Shown here piece by piece: positions 23,804-34,302 of a stretch of 64,000 nucleotides of DNA. Under the pieces are notes generated by a model. The model did not search any database and was not told where the DNA came from. It saw nothing but the letters and a program-made list of their open reading frames with translations. The stretch is from Nitrospirillum sp034427435 (GTDB lineage Bacteria > Pseudomonadota > Alphaproteobacteria > Azospirillales > Azospirillaceae): positions 186,001-250,000 of the forward strand of contig NZ_JAXQNP010000002.1 in the NCBI RefSeq assembly GCF_034427435.1, in the 5' to 3' direction. Numbering within the stretch: position 1 is the first letter of the stretch; every line of letters starts with the position of its first letter. The position numbers and the translations under genes are program-made.

Positions 23804-25719
23804 CAGGCGTTGGGCGTCCGCGCCGCCGCCTGGCTGCCCAGCGCCTTGATCACGGTATCGACGATGCCGTTGGCGTTGAGGCCGGCCTCTTCATACTGCT
23901 TGGCCGGGTTGTCGTGTTCCTGATAGTGGTCGGGCAGCACCATGGGGCGGAACTTCAGGCCGGCGTCGAACAGCCCCTCCTCCGCCAGGAACTGCATGAC
24001 CTGGGCGCCGAAGCCGCCCACCGAGCCTTCCTCGATGGTCACCAGCACATCGTGCTCAACCGCCAGGCGGCGCACCAGTTCCTTGTCGATCGGCTTGGCG
24101 AAGCGCGCATCCGCCACCGTCGTCGACAGGCCCCGCACCGCCAGGTCCTCGGCTGCCTTCACGGCCTCAGCCAAGCGGGTGCCCAGGCTGAGGATGGCGA
24201 CCGTGTTGCCCTCACGCACGATGCGGCCTTTGCCGATGGGCAGAACCTCGCCCTTCTCCGGCATCTCAACGCCCACGCCCTCGCCACGCGGATAGCGCAG
24301 CGCGATGGGGCCGGCGTCATAGGCCACGCTGGTCGCCACCATGTGCACCAGCTCCGCCTCGTCCGCCGCCGCCATCACCACCATGTTGGGCAGGCAGCAC
24401 AGATAGGCCAGGTCGAAGGCGCCGGCATGCGTGGCGCCGTCCGCCCCCACCAGGCCCGCCCGGTCCATGGCGAAGCGCACCGGCAGGTTCTGGATCGACA
24501 CGTCGTGCACCAGCTGGTCATAGCCGCGCTGCAGGAAGGTCGAGTAGATGGCCACGAAGGGCTTGTACCCCTCCGTCGCCATGCCGGCGGCGAAGGTCAC
24601 CGCGTGCTGCTCGGCGATGCCCACGTCGAAGGTCCGCGTGGGGAAGGCCTGGCCGAACAGGTCCAGGCCCGTGCCCGACGGCATCGCCGCCGTGATCGCC
24701 ACCACCTTGTCGTCGGCCTTGGCCTCCTTCATCAGGGCCTCGGCGAAGACGCGGGTGTAGGTCGGCGCGTTCGCCTTGGCCTTGGCCTGGGCGCCCGTCA
24801 CCACGTCGAAGCGGCCCACCGCGTGCAACTTGTCCGCCGACGCCTCGGCCGGGGCGTAGCCCTTGCCCTTCTGCGTCACCGCGTGGATCAGCACCGGGCG
24901 GCCGTTCGGCTCGTCCCGGATGTTCTCCAGGATGGGCACCAACTGGTCCAGGTCGTGCCCGTCGATGGGCCCGACGTAGTAGAAGCCCAGCTCCTCGAAC
25001 AGCGTCCCGCCCATGACCATGCCGCGGGCGTATTCCTCCACCCGCCGCGCCGCGTTCTGCAGCGGCCGGGGCAGGTGTTCCGCCACCTGGCGGCCGATGT
25101 TGCGCAGATGGCGGTACTGGCTGCTGCTGACCAGCTTGGCCAGGTAGCCCGACACGGCACCCACCGGCGGCGCGATCGACATGTCGTTGTCGTTCAGGAT
25201 CACCACCAGGCGCGAGCCCAGGGCGCCGGCGTTGTTCATCGCCTCATACGCCATGCCGGCGGAGATCGACCCGTCGCCGATCACGGCGATGACGTGGTTG
25301 TTCCCGCCCGCCAGGTCGCGCGCCACCGCCATGCCCAGGCCCGCCGAGATCGACGTCGAGCTGTGCGCCGCCCCGAACGGGTCGTACTCGCTCTCCGACC
25401 GCCGGGTGAAGCCCGACAGGCCCCCGCCCTGGCGCAGGGTGCGGATGCGGTCCCGACGCCCCGTCAGGATCTTGTGCGGGTAGGCCTGGTGACCCACGTC
25501 CCAGATGATGCGGTCCGCCGGCGTGTCGAACACGTAGTGCAGCGCCACCGTCAGTTCCACCACACCCAGGCCCGCACCCAGGTGGCCACCCGTCACCGAC
25601 ACCGCGTCGATGGTTTCGGAGCGCAGCTCGTCCGCAACCTGGCGCAGCTGTTCAGGACGCAGCGCGCGCAAACGGTCAGGCGTCGGACACTGGTCCAACA
25701 ACGGGGTCTTCGTCGCCAT
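23803..25719 (-). CDS. dxs: 1-deoxy-D-xylulose-5-phosphate synthase
   Basis: A 638-aa thiamine-diphosphate enzyme forming DXP from pyruvate and glyceraldehyde 3-phosphate, the entry step of the MEP isoprenoid pathway. Transketolase-type motifs: IWDVGHQAYPHKILTGRR near residue 70, the TPP motif GDGSISAGMAYEAMNNAG, the domain II region FDVGIAEQHAVTFAAGMA and DRAGLVGADGATHAG. It lies 26 bp after ispA and overlaps tlyA by one base. Together with ispA it supplies prenyl diphosphates for carotenoids, hopanoids, quinones and undecaprenyl carriers. Confidence 0.97.
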   Translation of the reverse strand: MATKTPLLDQCPTPDRLRALRPEQLRQVADELRSETIDAVSVTGGHLGAGLGVVELTVALHYVFDTPADRIIWDVGHQAYPHKILTGRRDRIRTLRQGGGLSGFTRRSESEYDPFGAAHSSTSISAGLGMAVARDLAGGNNHVIAVIGDGSISAGMAYEAMNNAGALGSRLVVILNDNDMSIAPPVGAVSGYLAKLVSSSQYRHLRNIGRQVAEHLPRPLQNAARRVEEYARGMVMGGTLFEELGFYYVGPIDGHDLDQLVPILENIRDEPNGRPVLIHAVTQKGKGYAPAEASADKLHAVGRFDVVTGAQAKAKANAPTYTRVFAEALMKEAKADDKVVAITAAMPSGTGLDLFGQAFPTRTFDVGIAEQHAVTFAAGMATEGYKPFVAIYSTFLQRGYDQLVHDVSIQNLPVRFAMDRAGLVGADGATHAGAFDLAYLCCLPNMVVMAAADEAELVHMVATSVAYDAGPIALRYPRGEGVGVEMPEKGEVLPIGKGRIVREGNTVAILSLGTRLAEAVKAAEDLAVRGLSTTVADARFAKPIDKELVRRLAVEHDVLVTIEEGSVGGFGAQVMQFLAEEGLFDAGLKFRPMVLPDHYQEHDNPAKQYEEAGLNANGIVDTVIKALGSQAAARTPNA

Positions 25720-25745
25720 TCATCGGCTCCCAATCAAAACTTTTC

Positions 25746-26645
25746 TTAAGATCGCCGATCCACAACGAAGCGCGCCACCGCCTGCAACATCGACGCCCGG
25801 CCCTCGAAAATCTCCAGGTGGCGGGTGGCCTGGTCGGCCAGCCGGCCGGCCTGGTCGCGCGCCCGCTCCAGCCCCAGGATGGACACGAAGGTCGCCTTGC
25901 CCGCCGGCTTGTCGCGGCCCACGGACTTGCCGGTCTCAGCCTCCGTCCCTTCCACGTCCAGAAGGTCGTCGGCGATCTGGAAGGCCAGGCCCAGATCATG
26001 GGCGTAGGCCTGCAGGGCATGGAATTGCGGCGGCGAGGCGCGGCCCAGGATGGCGCCGGCGGTGGCGGAGAAGGCGATCAGCTCGCCGGTCTTCATCCGC
26101 TGCAACCGGGTGATGGCGCCGATGTCCAGGGCCTGGGTTTCCGCGATCAGGTCCAGCATTTGGCCGCCGACCATGCCGCGCGGGCCGGACGCCTTGGCCA
26201 GCGCCGACACCAGGGCGCAGCGCACGCGCGGGTCCTCATGCGTCTCGGCGTCGGTCAGCACCTCGAACGCCGCGGTCAGCAGGGCGTCGCCCGCCAGAAT
26301 GGCGGTGGCCTCGTCGAACTCCCGGTGCACGGTGGGCCGGCCCCGGCGCAGGCTGGCGTCATCCATGGCCGGCAGGTCGTCATGGATCAGGGAATAGCAG
26401 TGGACGAACTCCACCGCCGCCGCCACCCGCAGGGCGCAGGCCGGGCTGACGCCAAACAGGCGGGCGCTTTCCATGACCAGGAAGGGCCGCAGCCGCTTGC
26501 CCCCGCCCAGGCAGCCATAGCGCATGGCCTCATACAGCTTGGCTTCCGCCATGCTGCTGCGGGGCAGCAGGATGTCGATGGCGGTTTCCACCTGTTCGAC
26601 GGTGTCCGCCATGGCGACGGTAAGGGTTTTGGGCAGGCTGGGCAT
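25746..26645 (-). CDS. ispA: Polyprenyl (geranyl/farnesyl) diphosphate synthase
   Basis: A 299-aa trans-prenyltransferase with the two aspartate-rich motifs: DDLPAMDDASLRRGRPT (first DDxxxxD) and FQIADDLLDVEG (second DDxxD). GGKRLRP is the IPP-binding segment. Two residues upstream of the first aspartate motif are small or His/Tyr-like (CYSLIHDD), typical of farnesyl diphosphate synthase. Operon partner of xseB (31-bp gap) and dxs (26-bp gap). Met12 is a possible alternative start. Confidence 0.94.
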   Translation of the reverse strand: MPSLPKTLTVAMADTVEQVETAIDILLPRSSMAEAKLYEAMRYGCLGGGKRLRPFLVMESARLFGVSPACALRVAAAVEFVHCYSLIHDDLPAMDDASLRRGRPTVHREFDEATAILAGDALLTAAFEVLTDAETHEDPRVRCALVSALAKASGPRGMVGGQMLDLIAETQALDIGAITRLQRMKTGELIAFSATAGAILGRASPPQFHALQAYAHDLGLAFQIADDLLDVEGTEAETGKSVGRDKPAGKATFVSILGLERARDQAGRLADQATRHLEIFEGRASMLQAVARFVVDRRS

Positions 26646-26676
26646 CAGGGCACACTCGGGGCGAAAGGGTACGGGC

Positions 26677-26928
26677 TTAATCGATGCGGGCCGGCTCCAT
26701 GCCCACCGTTCCGTCGCCGCCCAGGGTGATGCGGTCGACCTTTTCCTGCGCCTCCCGCAGCTTGCCCTCGCAATGGCGCTTCAGCAGGGTGCCGCGCTCA
26801 TAAAATCCGATGGCGTCGTCCAGCTTGGCCTTGCCGTCCTCCAGCTGGCGCACGATACGCTCCAACTCACCCAAGGCGTCCTCGAAGCTCATGGCCTTGA
26901 TATCGGCCGGCAAGGTCAGTTCGGTCAT
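26677..26928 (-). CDS. xseB: Exodeoxyribonuclease VII small subunit
   Basis: An 83-aa protein from ATG 26928 (MTELTLPADI). The family core SFEDALGELERIVRQLEDG and LDDAIGFYERGTLLKRHCEGKL is complete. XseB forms the long helical arms of the ExoVII complex with XseA, which degrades single-stranded DNA. The open frame upstream of the chosen Met is non-homologous. First gene of the xseB-ispA-dxs-tlyA transcript, an order found in many alphaproteobacteria. No recognisable Shine-Dalgarno sequence precedes the ATG. Confidence 0.93.
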   Translation of the reverse strand: MTELTLPADIKAMSFEDALGELERIVRQLEDGKAKLDDAIGFYERGTLLKRHCEGKLREAQEKVDRITLGGDGTVGMEPARID

Positions 26929-27080
26929 GAAGGGTCCACTATCAACGCGGGGAAACACAGGCAACGCGGGGAGACAGGCCGACGCGCGCGGGGGCGCGTC
27001 CAATATCACACGCAGGCGACTGTAGGACCGGGCGGCACCCGCCCGCAAGCACCGTGGCCGGGAGGCTGTCCTACCATGGG

Positions 27081-27126
27081 CGGTGGGCCAGTGTCCCGAC
27101 GCCCGGTGGGCCAATGTCCCAAGGCC
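27081..27126. repeat. Two tandem 23-bp direct repeats upstream of xseB
   Basis: Units CGGTGGGCCAGTGTCCCGACG(CC) at 27081 and the variant CGGTGGGCCAATGTCCCAAGG(CC) at 27104. They lie between the 3' end of the deacetylase gene and the xseB start, about 150 bp upstream of xseB. Confidence 0.8.
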
Positions 27127-27130
27127 CGTT

Positions 27131-28060
27131 TCAAACCTCCATCAGCGTCCCCACATGGGCGGCGACGCACGACGCCAGCGCCATCGGATCATAGCCCCCT
27201 TCCAGGGTGGAGACCAAGCGGCCCTGGCAATGGCGGGCGGCCACCGCCGCGATCTCCGCCGTTATCCAGGCGAAATCATCCTCCACCAGCCCCAGGTCGG
27301 CCAAGGGGTCGGCGCGATGGGCGTCGAAACCCGCGGAAATGAAGATAAGTTCCGGCGCGAAAGCGTCCAGGGCCGGCAGCAGGCGCGTTTTCATGCCCTC
27401 GCGGAACTCCGCCCCGGTGGAGCCGGCCCGCAGCAGCACGTTCACCACCGTCCCGTAATCGCCCGTGTCGCCCAGCGCGCCGGTGCCGGGATAGAGCGGC
27501 CATTCGTGGGTGGAGCCGTAGAACAGGTCGGGGTCGTGCTCCGCCAGGGTCTGGCTGCCGTTGCCGTGGTGGACGTCGAAGTCGACGATGGCCACCCGGC
27601 GCAGGCCATGGGCGAAGCGGGCATGCTCCGCCCCCACGCCGACATTGTTGAACAGGCAGAAGCCCATGGATTGGCCGGGTTCGGCATGGTGCCCCGGCGG
27701 GCGGACGGCGCAGAAGGCGTTGCGCACCTCCCCCGCCATCACGGCGTCCACGGCGGCGCAGACGGCGCCGGCGGCATGCAGCGCCGCCTCGAAGGAGCCG
27801 GGGGACAGGACCGTGTCGCCATCCAGCGACACGATGCCGGTGATGGGAATGGACGCCTGCAGGCGGGCCACCAGATCCGGCGTGTGCACCCGCTCGATCT
27901 GGTCCAGCGTGGCGCGCGGCGCCTGCCGCCGGTCCAGGTATTGGAAGCGTTCGGCATCCAGCGCGCGCAGCACGGCCGACAGGCGGGCCGGACATTCCGG
28001 ATGGCCCGGCCCCGTCTCATGTTCCAGGCAGGACCAATGGGTGAACAACGCCGTCGCCAT
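27131..28060 (-). CDS. Histone deacetylase-fold (acetoin utilization/acetylpolyamine amidohydrolase) protein
   Basis: A 309-aa zinc hydrolase. ATG 28060 is preceded by GAGGAAA; the upstream in-frame ATGs are not. Active-site motifs of class II HDAC-like proteins are complete: RPPGHHAEPGQSMGFCLFNN (tandem His of the charge relay), VDFDVHHGNG (zinc Asp and His), SAGFDAHRADPL (second zinc Asp) and EGGYDP. Bacterial members deacetylate polyamines or other small acetylated amines; the physiological substrate cannot be told. Single gene upstream of the xseB operon. Confidence 0.92.
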   Translation of the reverse strand: MATALFTHWSCLEHETGPGHPECPARLSAVLRALDAERFQYLDRRQAPRATLDQIERVHTPDLVARLQASIPITGIVSLDGDTVLSPGSFEAALHAAGAVCAAVDAVMAGEVRNAFCAVRPPGHHAEPGQSMGFCLFNNVGVGAEHARFAHGLRRVAIVDFDVHHGNGSQTLAEHDPDLFYGSTHEWPLYPGTGALGDTGDYGTVVNVLLRAGSTGAEFREGMKTRLLPALDAFAPELIFISAGFDAHRADPLADLGLVEDDFAWITAEIAAVAARHCQGRLVSTLEGGYDPMALASCVAAHVGTLMEV

Positions 28061-28176
28061 GGTGACCGTTTCCTCGCATGCCCGCTTATTTATTGCCCGC
28101 ATCATCACCGATGCGGCGGACCGGCCGCCAGTGTCTAACCGGCGTCCTAACCCTAGAATGATCCAAATCAGACGGG

Positions 28177-28404
28177 TTAAGCCCGGCGTATCGTGAAGGT
28201 CAGCACCCCGTCCGCCTCATCCACCGCCACCAGGGCATGGCCGGCGGACTGGCAAAAGGCGGGTACGTCCCGGCGCGCGGCCTGGTCGGTGGCCAGCACG
28301 GTTAGGACAGCCCCCGGCGCCATGGACATCAACGCCTTTCGCGCCCGCAGGACCGGCAGGGGACAGACCAAACCCTTGGCATCCAAACTGCGATCCCCGC
28401 TCAT
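28177..28404 (-). CDS. TusA-family sulfurtransferase (SirA-like)
   Basis: A 75-aa protein with the family signature DAKGLVCPLPVLRARKAL; the Cys in CPxP is the persulfide-carrying residue. TusA proteins relay sulfur to tRNA thiolation or molybdenum cofactor; some paralogues act in other sulfur transfers. The ATG overlaps the stop of the upstream DUF423 gene by four bases (ATGA, 28401-28404). Length is typical. Which sulfur relay it serves is unclear; the nearest cysteine desulfurase in the window is sufS. Confidence 0.88.
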   Translation of the reverse strand: MSGDRSLDAKGLVCPLPVLRARKALMSMAPGAVLTVLATDQAARRDVPAFCQSAGHALVAVDEADGVLTFTIRRA

Positions 28405-28802
28405 CGCGGGGCCTTCAGCGCGGCGGCGGCCAGGAACAGCCAGCCCAGGATGAAGCTCATGCCGCCCACCGGCGCCACCGCGCCCAGCGCGCTGGGGCCC
28501 CACCAGCCCAGGCCATAGAGCGCGCCGCCGAACAGCACGCAACCCAGCAGGAACAGCCAACCCGCCAGCGCCACCAGCCGCCGGTGCAGCCTGTGGCCGC
28601 CCAGCGCCGCCGCCACGGTCACCCCCGCGTGCATCAGTTGGTATTGACTGGCCGTCTGCCACAGCCCGACGGCGTGGGCGTCGCGCACGGCACCCAGGCC
28701 GTGGACGGCATAGGCGCCGGCCGCCACGGCCAGCGCGCCGATGATCCCGGCGACCACCACCCGCAGCCGGGCATCCCCCATCAACGCGTCCTGTGCGGGC
28801 AT
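28401..28802 (-). CDS. DUF423 inner-membrane protein
   Basis: A 133-aa hydrophobic protein with four TM helices. Family features: GALAVAAGAYAVHGL after the first helix, WQTASQYQLMHAGV in the middle, LFLLGCVLFGGALYGL and PVGGMSFILGWLFLA at the end. ATG 28802 follows AAGGGG; ATG 28781 is an alternative. Function unknown in all members I know (YgdD-like). Coupled with a TusA-like gene by ATGA overlap, a pairing that may hint at shared expression but not at function. Confidence 0.88.
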   Translation of the reverse strand: MPAQDALMGDARLRVVVAGIIGALAVAAGAYAVHGLGAVRDAHAVGLWQTASQYQLMHAGVTVAAALGGHRLHRRLVALAGWLFLLGCVLFGGALYGLGWWGPSALGAVAPVGGMSFILGWLFLAAAALKAPR

Positions 28803-28935
28803 TCCCCACCCCTTCGTCTTCAACAGCGTGGGCAGGATATGAGACGACGACGCCGGAACCGCAAGCGTTCCCGGAAAATGCGAACGGGCCGCCCCTGGGA
28901 AGGGACGGCCCGTAGGCTGGACATCTGAACCCCAT

Positions 28936-29063
28936 CGCCGGCATGAGGCTCCAGCCTCGTGCCGGTGTAGGCTGCGACCGCAGCCGCCGGAAGTTCCGGG
29001 GAGCGGCAGCGGACCGGAAACTGAGGAAGCCAAGTCCGCGGATGCGGACGCCCGGCGCTTGAG
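28936..29063 (-). repeat. Dispersed structured intergenic repeat, copy R3
   Basis: Reverse-oriented copy. Hairpins on the minus strand: GTCCGC/GCGGAC with ATCC loop (29034-29049), TTCCGG/CCGGAA, GGCTGC/GCAGCC with GGTC loop (28970-28985), CCGGCACGAGGCT/AGCCTCATGCCGG (28938-28965). It fills most of the 300-bp gap between wrbA and the DUF423 gene. Confidence 0.85.
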
Positions 29064-29103
29064 AGAGCCTTTGATCAACCAGATCAAAGGCTACTCAAAA
29101 ACA

Positions 29104-29706
29104 TCAGCCGGCCAGCTTGGCGGCGATCTTGGCCACGTGGGCGCCCTGGAAGCGGGCGCCGGCCAGCTCGTTCTCGCTAGGCTGGCGCGAGCCGTCGCCG
29201 TTGGCGATGGTGGTGGCGCCGTAGGGGCTGCCGCCCGTCACCTGGGAATTGTCAGTCTGGCCCTGGAAGCTGTAGGGCAGGCCCACCACCACCATGCCCT
29301 GGTGCAGCAGCGTGGTGTGGAAGGACAGGATCGTGCTTTCCTGGCCGCCGTGCTGGGTGGCGGAGGAAGCGAAGACGCTGCCCACCTTGCCGATCAGCGC
29401 GCCCTTGAACCAGAGGCCGCCCGTCTGGTCCAGGAAGTTGCGCATCTGCGAGGCCATCATGCCGAAGCGGGTGGGGGTGCCGAAGATGATGGCGTCGTAC
29501 TGCGGCAGCTCATCCACCGTGGCGATGGGCGCCTCCTGGTCCAGCTTGATGCCGGCCTTCTGCGCGACCTCGGCCGGAACCAGCTCCGGCACGCGCTTCA
29601 CCACCACCTCGGTGCCGGGCACGGACGCGGCACCTTCGGCCACGGCCTTGGCCATCGTCTCGATATGGCCGTAGCTGCTGTAGTAGAGGACGAGGACCTT
29701 GGCCAT
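29104..29706 (-). CDS. wrbA: NAD(P)H:quinone oxidoreductase, WrbA type
   Basis: A 200-aa flavodoxin-like FMN enzyme reducing quinones by two electrons and so avoiding semiquinone radicals. Motifs: VLVLYYSSYGHIETMAKAVAEGA (phosphate-binding loop), FGTPTRFGMMASQMRNFLDQTGGLW and SSATQHGGQEST, all diagnostic of WrbA. ATG 29706 lies six bases from GGAG, preferred over two closely spaced upstream ATGs. Divergent from a LysR regulator with a 166-bp shared promoter region that contains a T-N11-A palindrome, so redox- or quinone-responsive control is plausible. Confidence 0.95.
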   Translation of the reverse strand: MAKVLVLYYSSYGHIETMAKAVAEGAASVPGTEVVVKRVPELVPAEVAQKAGIKLDQEAPIATVDELPQYDAIIFGTPTRFGMMASQMRNFLDQTGGLWFKGALIGKVGSVFASSATQHGGQESTILSFHTTLLHQGMVVVGLPYSFQGQTDNSQVTGGSPYGATTIANGDGSRQPSENELAGARFQGAHVAKIAAKLAG

Positions 29707-29821
29707 TGCCATCTCCATCAAACGGTTAAGCCGGCGTTGGTGCGGGGTGCGGCGCACGGCGTTGCGATGAACGAACCATACCCGCGTTCCCCGTTGCGGA
29801 TAATCAGGCGACTGGGCATAA

Positions 29822-29846
29822 AATTGTTCCACCTTCCGCAACAATT
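29822..29846. promoter_or_regulatory. LysR-type T-N11-A operator between wrbA and the LysR gene
   Basis: Perfect inverted repeat AATTGTT-N11-AACAATT, containing the canonical T-N11-A. It lies 26 bp before the LysR ATG and 115 bp from wrbA, as expected for autoregulation and control of the divergent gene. Confidence 0.75.
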
Positions 29847-29872
29847 CTGGCACAGCCCGCGAGAGGCCTGAC

Positions 29873-30835
29873 ATGGACCGCCTGGACGACATGGCCCTGT
29901 TCGCCCGGGTGGCGGAAACACGCAGCTTCACGGTTGCGGCGGCCAAGCTGGGCCTGTCCCGCTCCGCCGCCAGCCGGCGCATGACGGACCTGGAAGCGCG
30001 GCTGGGCGCCCGGCTGCTGAACCGCACCACGCGGCGCATCAGCCTGACCGAGGCGGGGGAGACCTACCTAGCCCGCGTGCAGCAGATCCTGGCCGACGTG
30101 GACGACGCCGACCGCTCCGTCGCCAGCCTGCACGCCGCCCCGCGCGGCCTGCTGAAGGTGGCGGCCCCCATGAGTTTCGGCATGCAGCACCTGGCGCCCG
30201 CCATCGCCGACTTCCTGTCCGCCTTCCCGGAGATCGAGGTGGAGATGGATTTGAACGACCGCTTCGTCGACCTAGTGGACGAGGGGTATGACGTCGCGGT
30301 GCGCATCGGGCAATTGAAGGACAGCACCCTGGTGGCCCGGCGCCTCTGCCCCGCCCGGCTGGTGCACGCCGCCAGCCCCGCCTATCTGACCCGGCGCGGC
30401 GTGCCCCGCGCGCCGGAGGATTTGGCCCAGCACGATTGCCTTATCTACACCAACCTGCCGCAGGGGGCGCTGTGGCCGTTCCGCGTCACGCCCTTGACCC
30501 CCGGGGCGCCGCGCGGCGGCAACCACGACCCGGACGCCGCCACCCGCCTGGTGAAGGTCAACTCCCGCCTGCGCGCCAACAACGGCGACGTGCTGCTGCA
30601 GGCGGCCTGCGCCGGCGTCGGCATCGTCGCCCTGCCCACCTTCATCTGCGGCAAGGCCCTGGCGGAGGGTAAGGTGGTCCCCATCCTGCAGGAATGGGCG
30701 GTGACGCGCAGCGCCATCAACGCCGTCTTCCCCGCCAACCGCCACCTCTCGTCCAAGGTCCGCGTCTTCGTCGACTTCCTGGCCGACCGCTTCGGCCCCA
30801 ACCCCTATTGGGACGTGGGCCTGAAGTTGGGGTGA
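29873..30835 (+). CDS. LysR-family transcriptional regulator
   Basis: A 320-aa regulator. The N-terminal winged HTH is at residues 1-60 (MALFARVAETRSFTVAAAKLGLSRSAASRRM, read as positions 6-36), followed by the linker helix and a periplasmic-binding-like effector domain (RGLLKVAAPMSFG, EGYDVAVRIG, GVGIVALPTFICG). It belongs to the large CrgA/DsdC-type subgroup that often controls a divergent quinone or aldehyde reductase. The divergent neighbour is wrbA and a LysR-box palindrome lies between them. The effector is unknown. Confidence 0.92.
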   Translation: MDRLDDMALFARVAETRSFTVAAAKLGLSRSAASRRMTDLEARLGARLLNRTTRRISLTEAGETYLARVQQILADVDDADRSVASLHAAPRGLLKVAAPMSFGMQHLAPAIADFLSAFPEIEVEMDLNDRFVDLVDEGYDVAVRIGQLKDSTLVARRLCPARLVHAASPAYLTRRGVPRAPEDLAQHDCLIYTNLPQGALWPFRVTPLTPGAPRGGNHDPDAATRLVKVNSRLRANNGDVLLQAACAGVGIVALPTFICGKALAEGKVVPILQEWAVTRSAINAVFPANRHLSSKVRVFVDFLADRFGPNPYWDVGLKLG

Positions 30836-30837
30836 CC

Positions 30838-30935
30838 CCCGAGCAAGCGCACCCCGCCCAAACGGAGCGAAGCGACAAGCCCGCGACCGCGGGCGCCGGA
30901 CCTTTTCGGGGAGCGTAGCGGACTGAAAAGGGAGG
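30838..30935 (-). repeat. Partial/divergent structured intergenic repeat, copy R4
   Basis: Retains two hairpins of the family on the minus strand: CCTTTTC/GAAAAGG (30901-30931) enclosing the conserved GTCCGCTACGCTCC loop, and GCCCGC/GCGGGC with a GGTC loop (30879-30894). The first and last hairpins of the full element are absent. Confidence 0.65.
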
Positions 30936-30993
30936 ATAATGCCATGTGTGGACGGCCCCGCCGGCGCCCGAGGCAACCCAAAAACCCACAATT

Positions 30994-31051
30994 AAAAACG
31001 GCGGATCAGGTTTGGGCCCCTGGAGGCATCCATCCTGGTCCGCCGTTTTTT
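30994..31051 (+). terminator. Intrinsic terminator downstream of the LysR gene
   Basis: AAAACGGCGGATCAGG pairs with CCTGGTCCGCCGTTTTTT (one mismatch), with a 22-nt loop and a six-T tail. It is 158 bp from the LysR stop. Confidence 0.8.
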
Positions 31052-31502
31052 CTCAGTCGGATGGGCAAAAGCCTCGAAACCGCATCCAGGGCGGCCGCTT
31101 TGCCGCGATAGATCCGACCGTGTTTCCGGACGTCCCACCATGCCGGGGGTTTCGTTCGGTTCAAAGCGCGGGCTATGCCGCCCGCCTCCTGAAACAAAGC
31201 CTGCGCCCAGGTGCGGCCCAGGTCAAACGCCGTTCCGGCATGCCGCGGCGCGGTGCGCGCCCGCCCAGGTCATACCGGGTTAACAGTCCCCCCTCTGCCC
31301 CCTTGACCTTTGTCATGAGAGCTACCCCCAGCCGCGAACCCGCAATTGCTGCAACCCGCCCATCCGGGCGGTTCATGTGCCGCAAAACATCCCCGCTTGA
31401 CATGGAAAGGGGAGAGGTTACTTAAAGGGTACTGATTTGGTCCGGATTGCCGGGCCGAGTTTTCAACGGGCGCAGGCCCGCAGGCACAGGACCCCAAAGC
31501 AC

Positions 31503-31970
31503 GTGATCCGGCTGAGCAAATTGACGGACTACGCCGTCGTGGTGATGACCGCGATGATGCAGGGGGATGGCGGCCCGCATACCGCCGTCTCGCTGGCGGA
31601 GCGTACCGGCCTGCCGGCCCCCACCGTGTCCAAGATCCTGAAGCTGCTGGCCCGTGACGGCCTGATGGCCTCGCACCGGGGGGCCGCTGGCGGTTACCGC
31701 CTGGCGCGCGCGCCGGACGCCATCAACGTCGCCCAGATCATCGCCGCCATCGACGGCCCCATCGCCCTGACCGACTGTGTCGAGGGGGCGCCCGGGGCCT
31801 GCGGGGTGGAGAGCCTGTGCCCCCGCCGGGGCAACTGGGACCGGGTGAACCGTGCCGTCCGCGGCGCGCTGGAGGGCGTCAGCCTGGCCGACATGGCCCG
31901 GCCGATGTTCCACGACCCCGTCCTGCCCAAGACGGCACCGGCCCTGCCGGCCGCCGCCGACGCTATTTGA
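31503..31970 (+). CDS. Rrf2-family SUF operon regulator (IscR/SufR-like)
   Basis: A 155-aa winged-HTH regulator from GTG 31503, which gives the family N-terminus (IRLSKLTDYAVVVMTAM). Helix-turn-helix at about residues 25-48 (SLAERTGLPAPTVSKILKLL). Three Cys with the spacing C-x7-C-x5-C (TDCVEGAPGACGVESLCP) should ligate a 2Fe-2S cluster. It is first in the SUF operon, 20 bp before sufB, and should repress or activate it according to cluster status. This matches the SUF-type Rrf2 subgroup more than E. coli IscR. Confidence 0.9.
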   Translation: MIRLSKLTDYAVVVMTAMMQGDGGPHTAVSLAERTGLPAPTVSKILKLLARDGLMASHRGAAGGYRLARAPDAINVAQIIAAIDGPIALTDCVEGAPGACGVESLCPRRGNWDRVNRAVRGALEGVSLADMARPMFHDPVLPKTAPALPAAADAI

Positions 31971-31990
31971 TTTCGAGGAAGAGCGAAGAC

Positions 31991-33475
<1,485 letters not shown>

Positions 33476-33537
33476 GGGCGCCGCAACCGTCCCGCCCCAT
33501 CGCCGCACACGACATTCGGTTTCAAGGAACGTTTCAA

Positions 33538-34290
<753 letters not shown>

Positions 34291-34302
34291 GGGGTGCGTT
34301 CC

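Larger units (their letters stand above)
30836..31502. other. Gene-free 667-bp stretch before the SUF operon
   Basis: It holds a partial structured repeat (30838-30935), an intrinsic terminator (30994-31051), and the presumptive SUF promoter area. A small inverted repeat TGAC-CTTT-GTCA (31304-31315) and an ideal -35 TTGACA (31397-31402) occur, but no good -10. Open frames here show no protein character. Confidence 0.6.

Noticed and set aside
23914..25749. 611-codon plus-strand open frame opposite dxs
   Set aside because: Composition is His/Arg/Gln/Val shadow text; dxs on the other strand is complete and in operon.
30945..31425. Open frames in the gap before the SUF operon
   Set aside because: They cross a terminator hairpin, lack ribosome-binding sites and show no protein-like composition.
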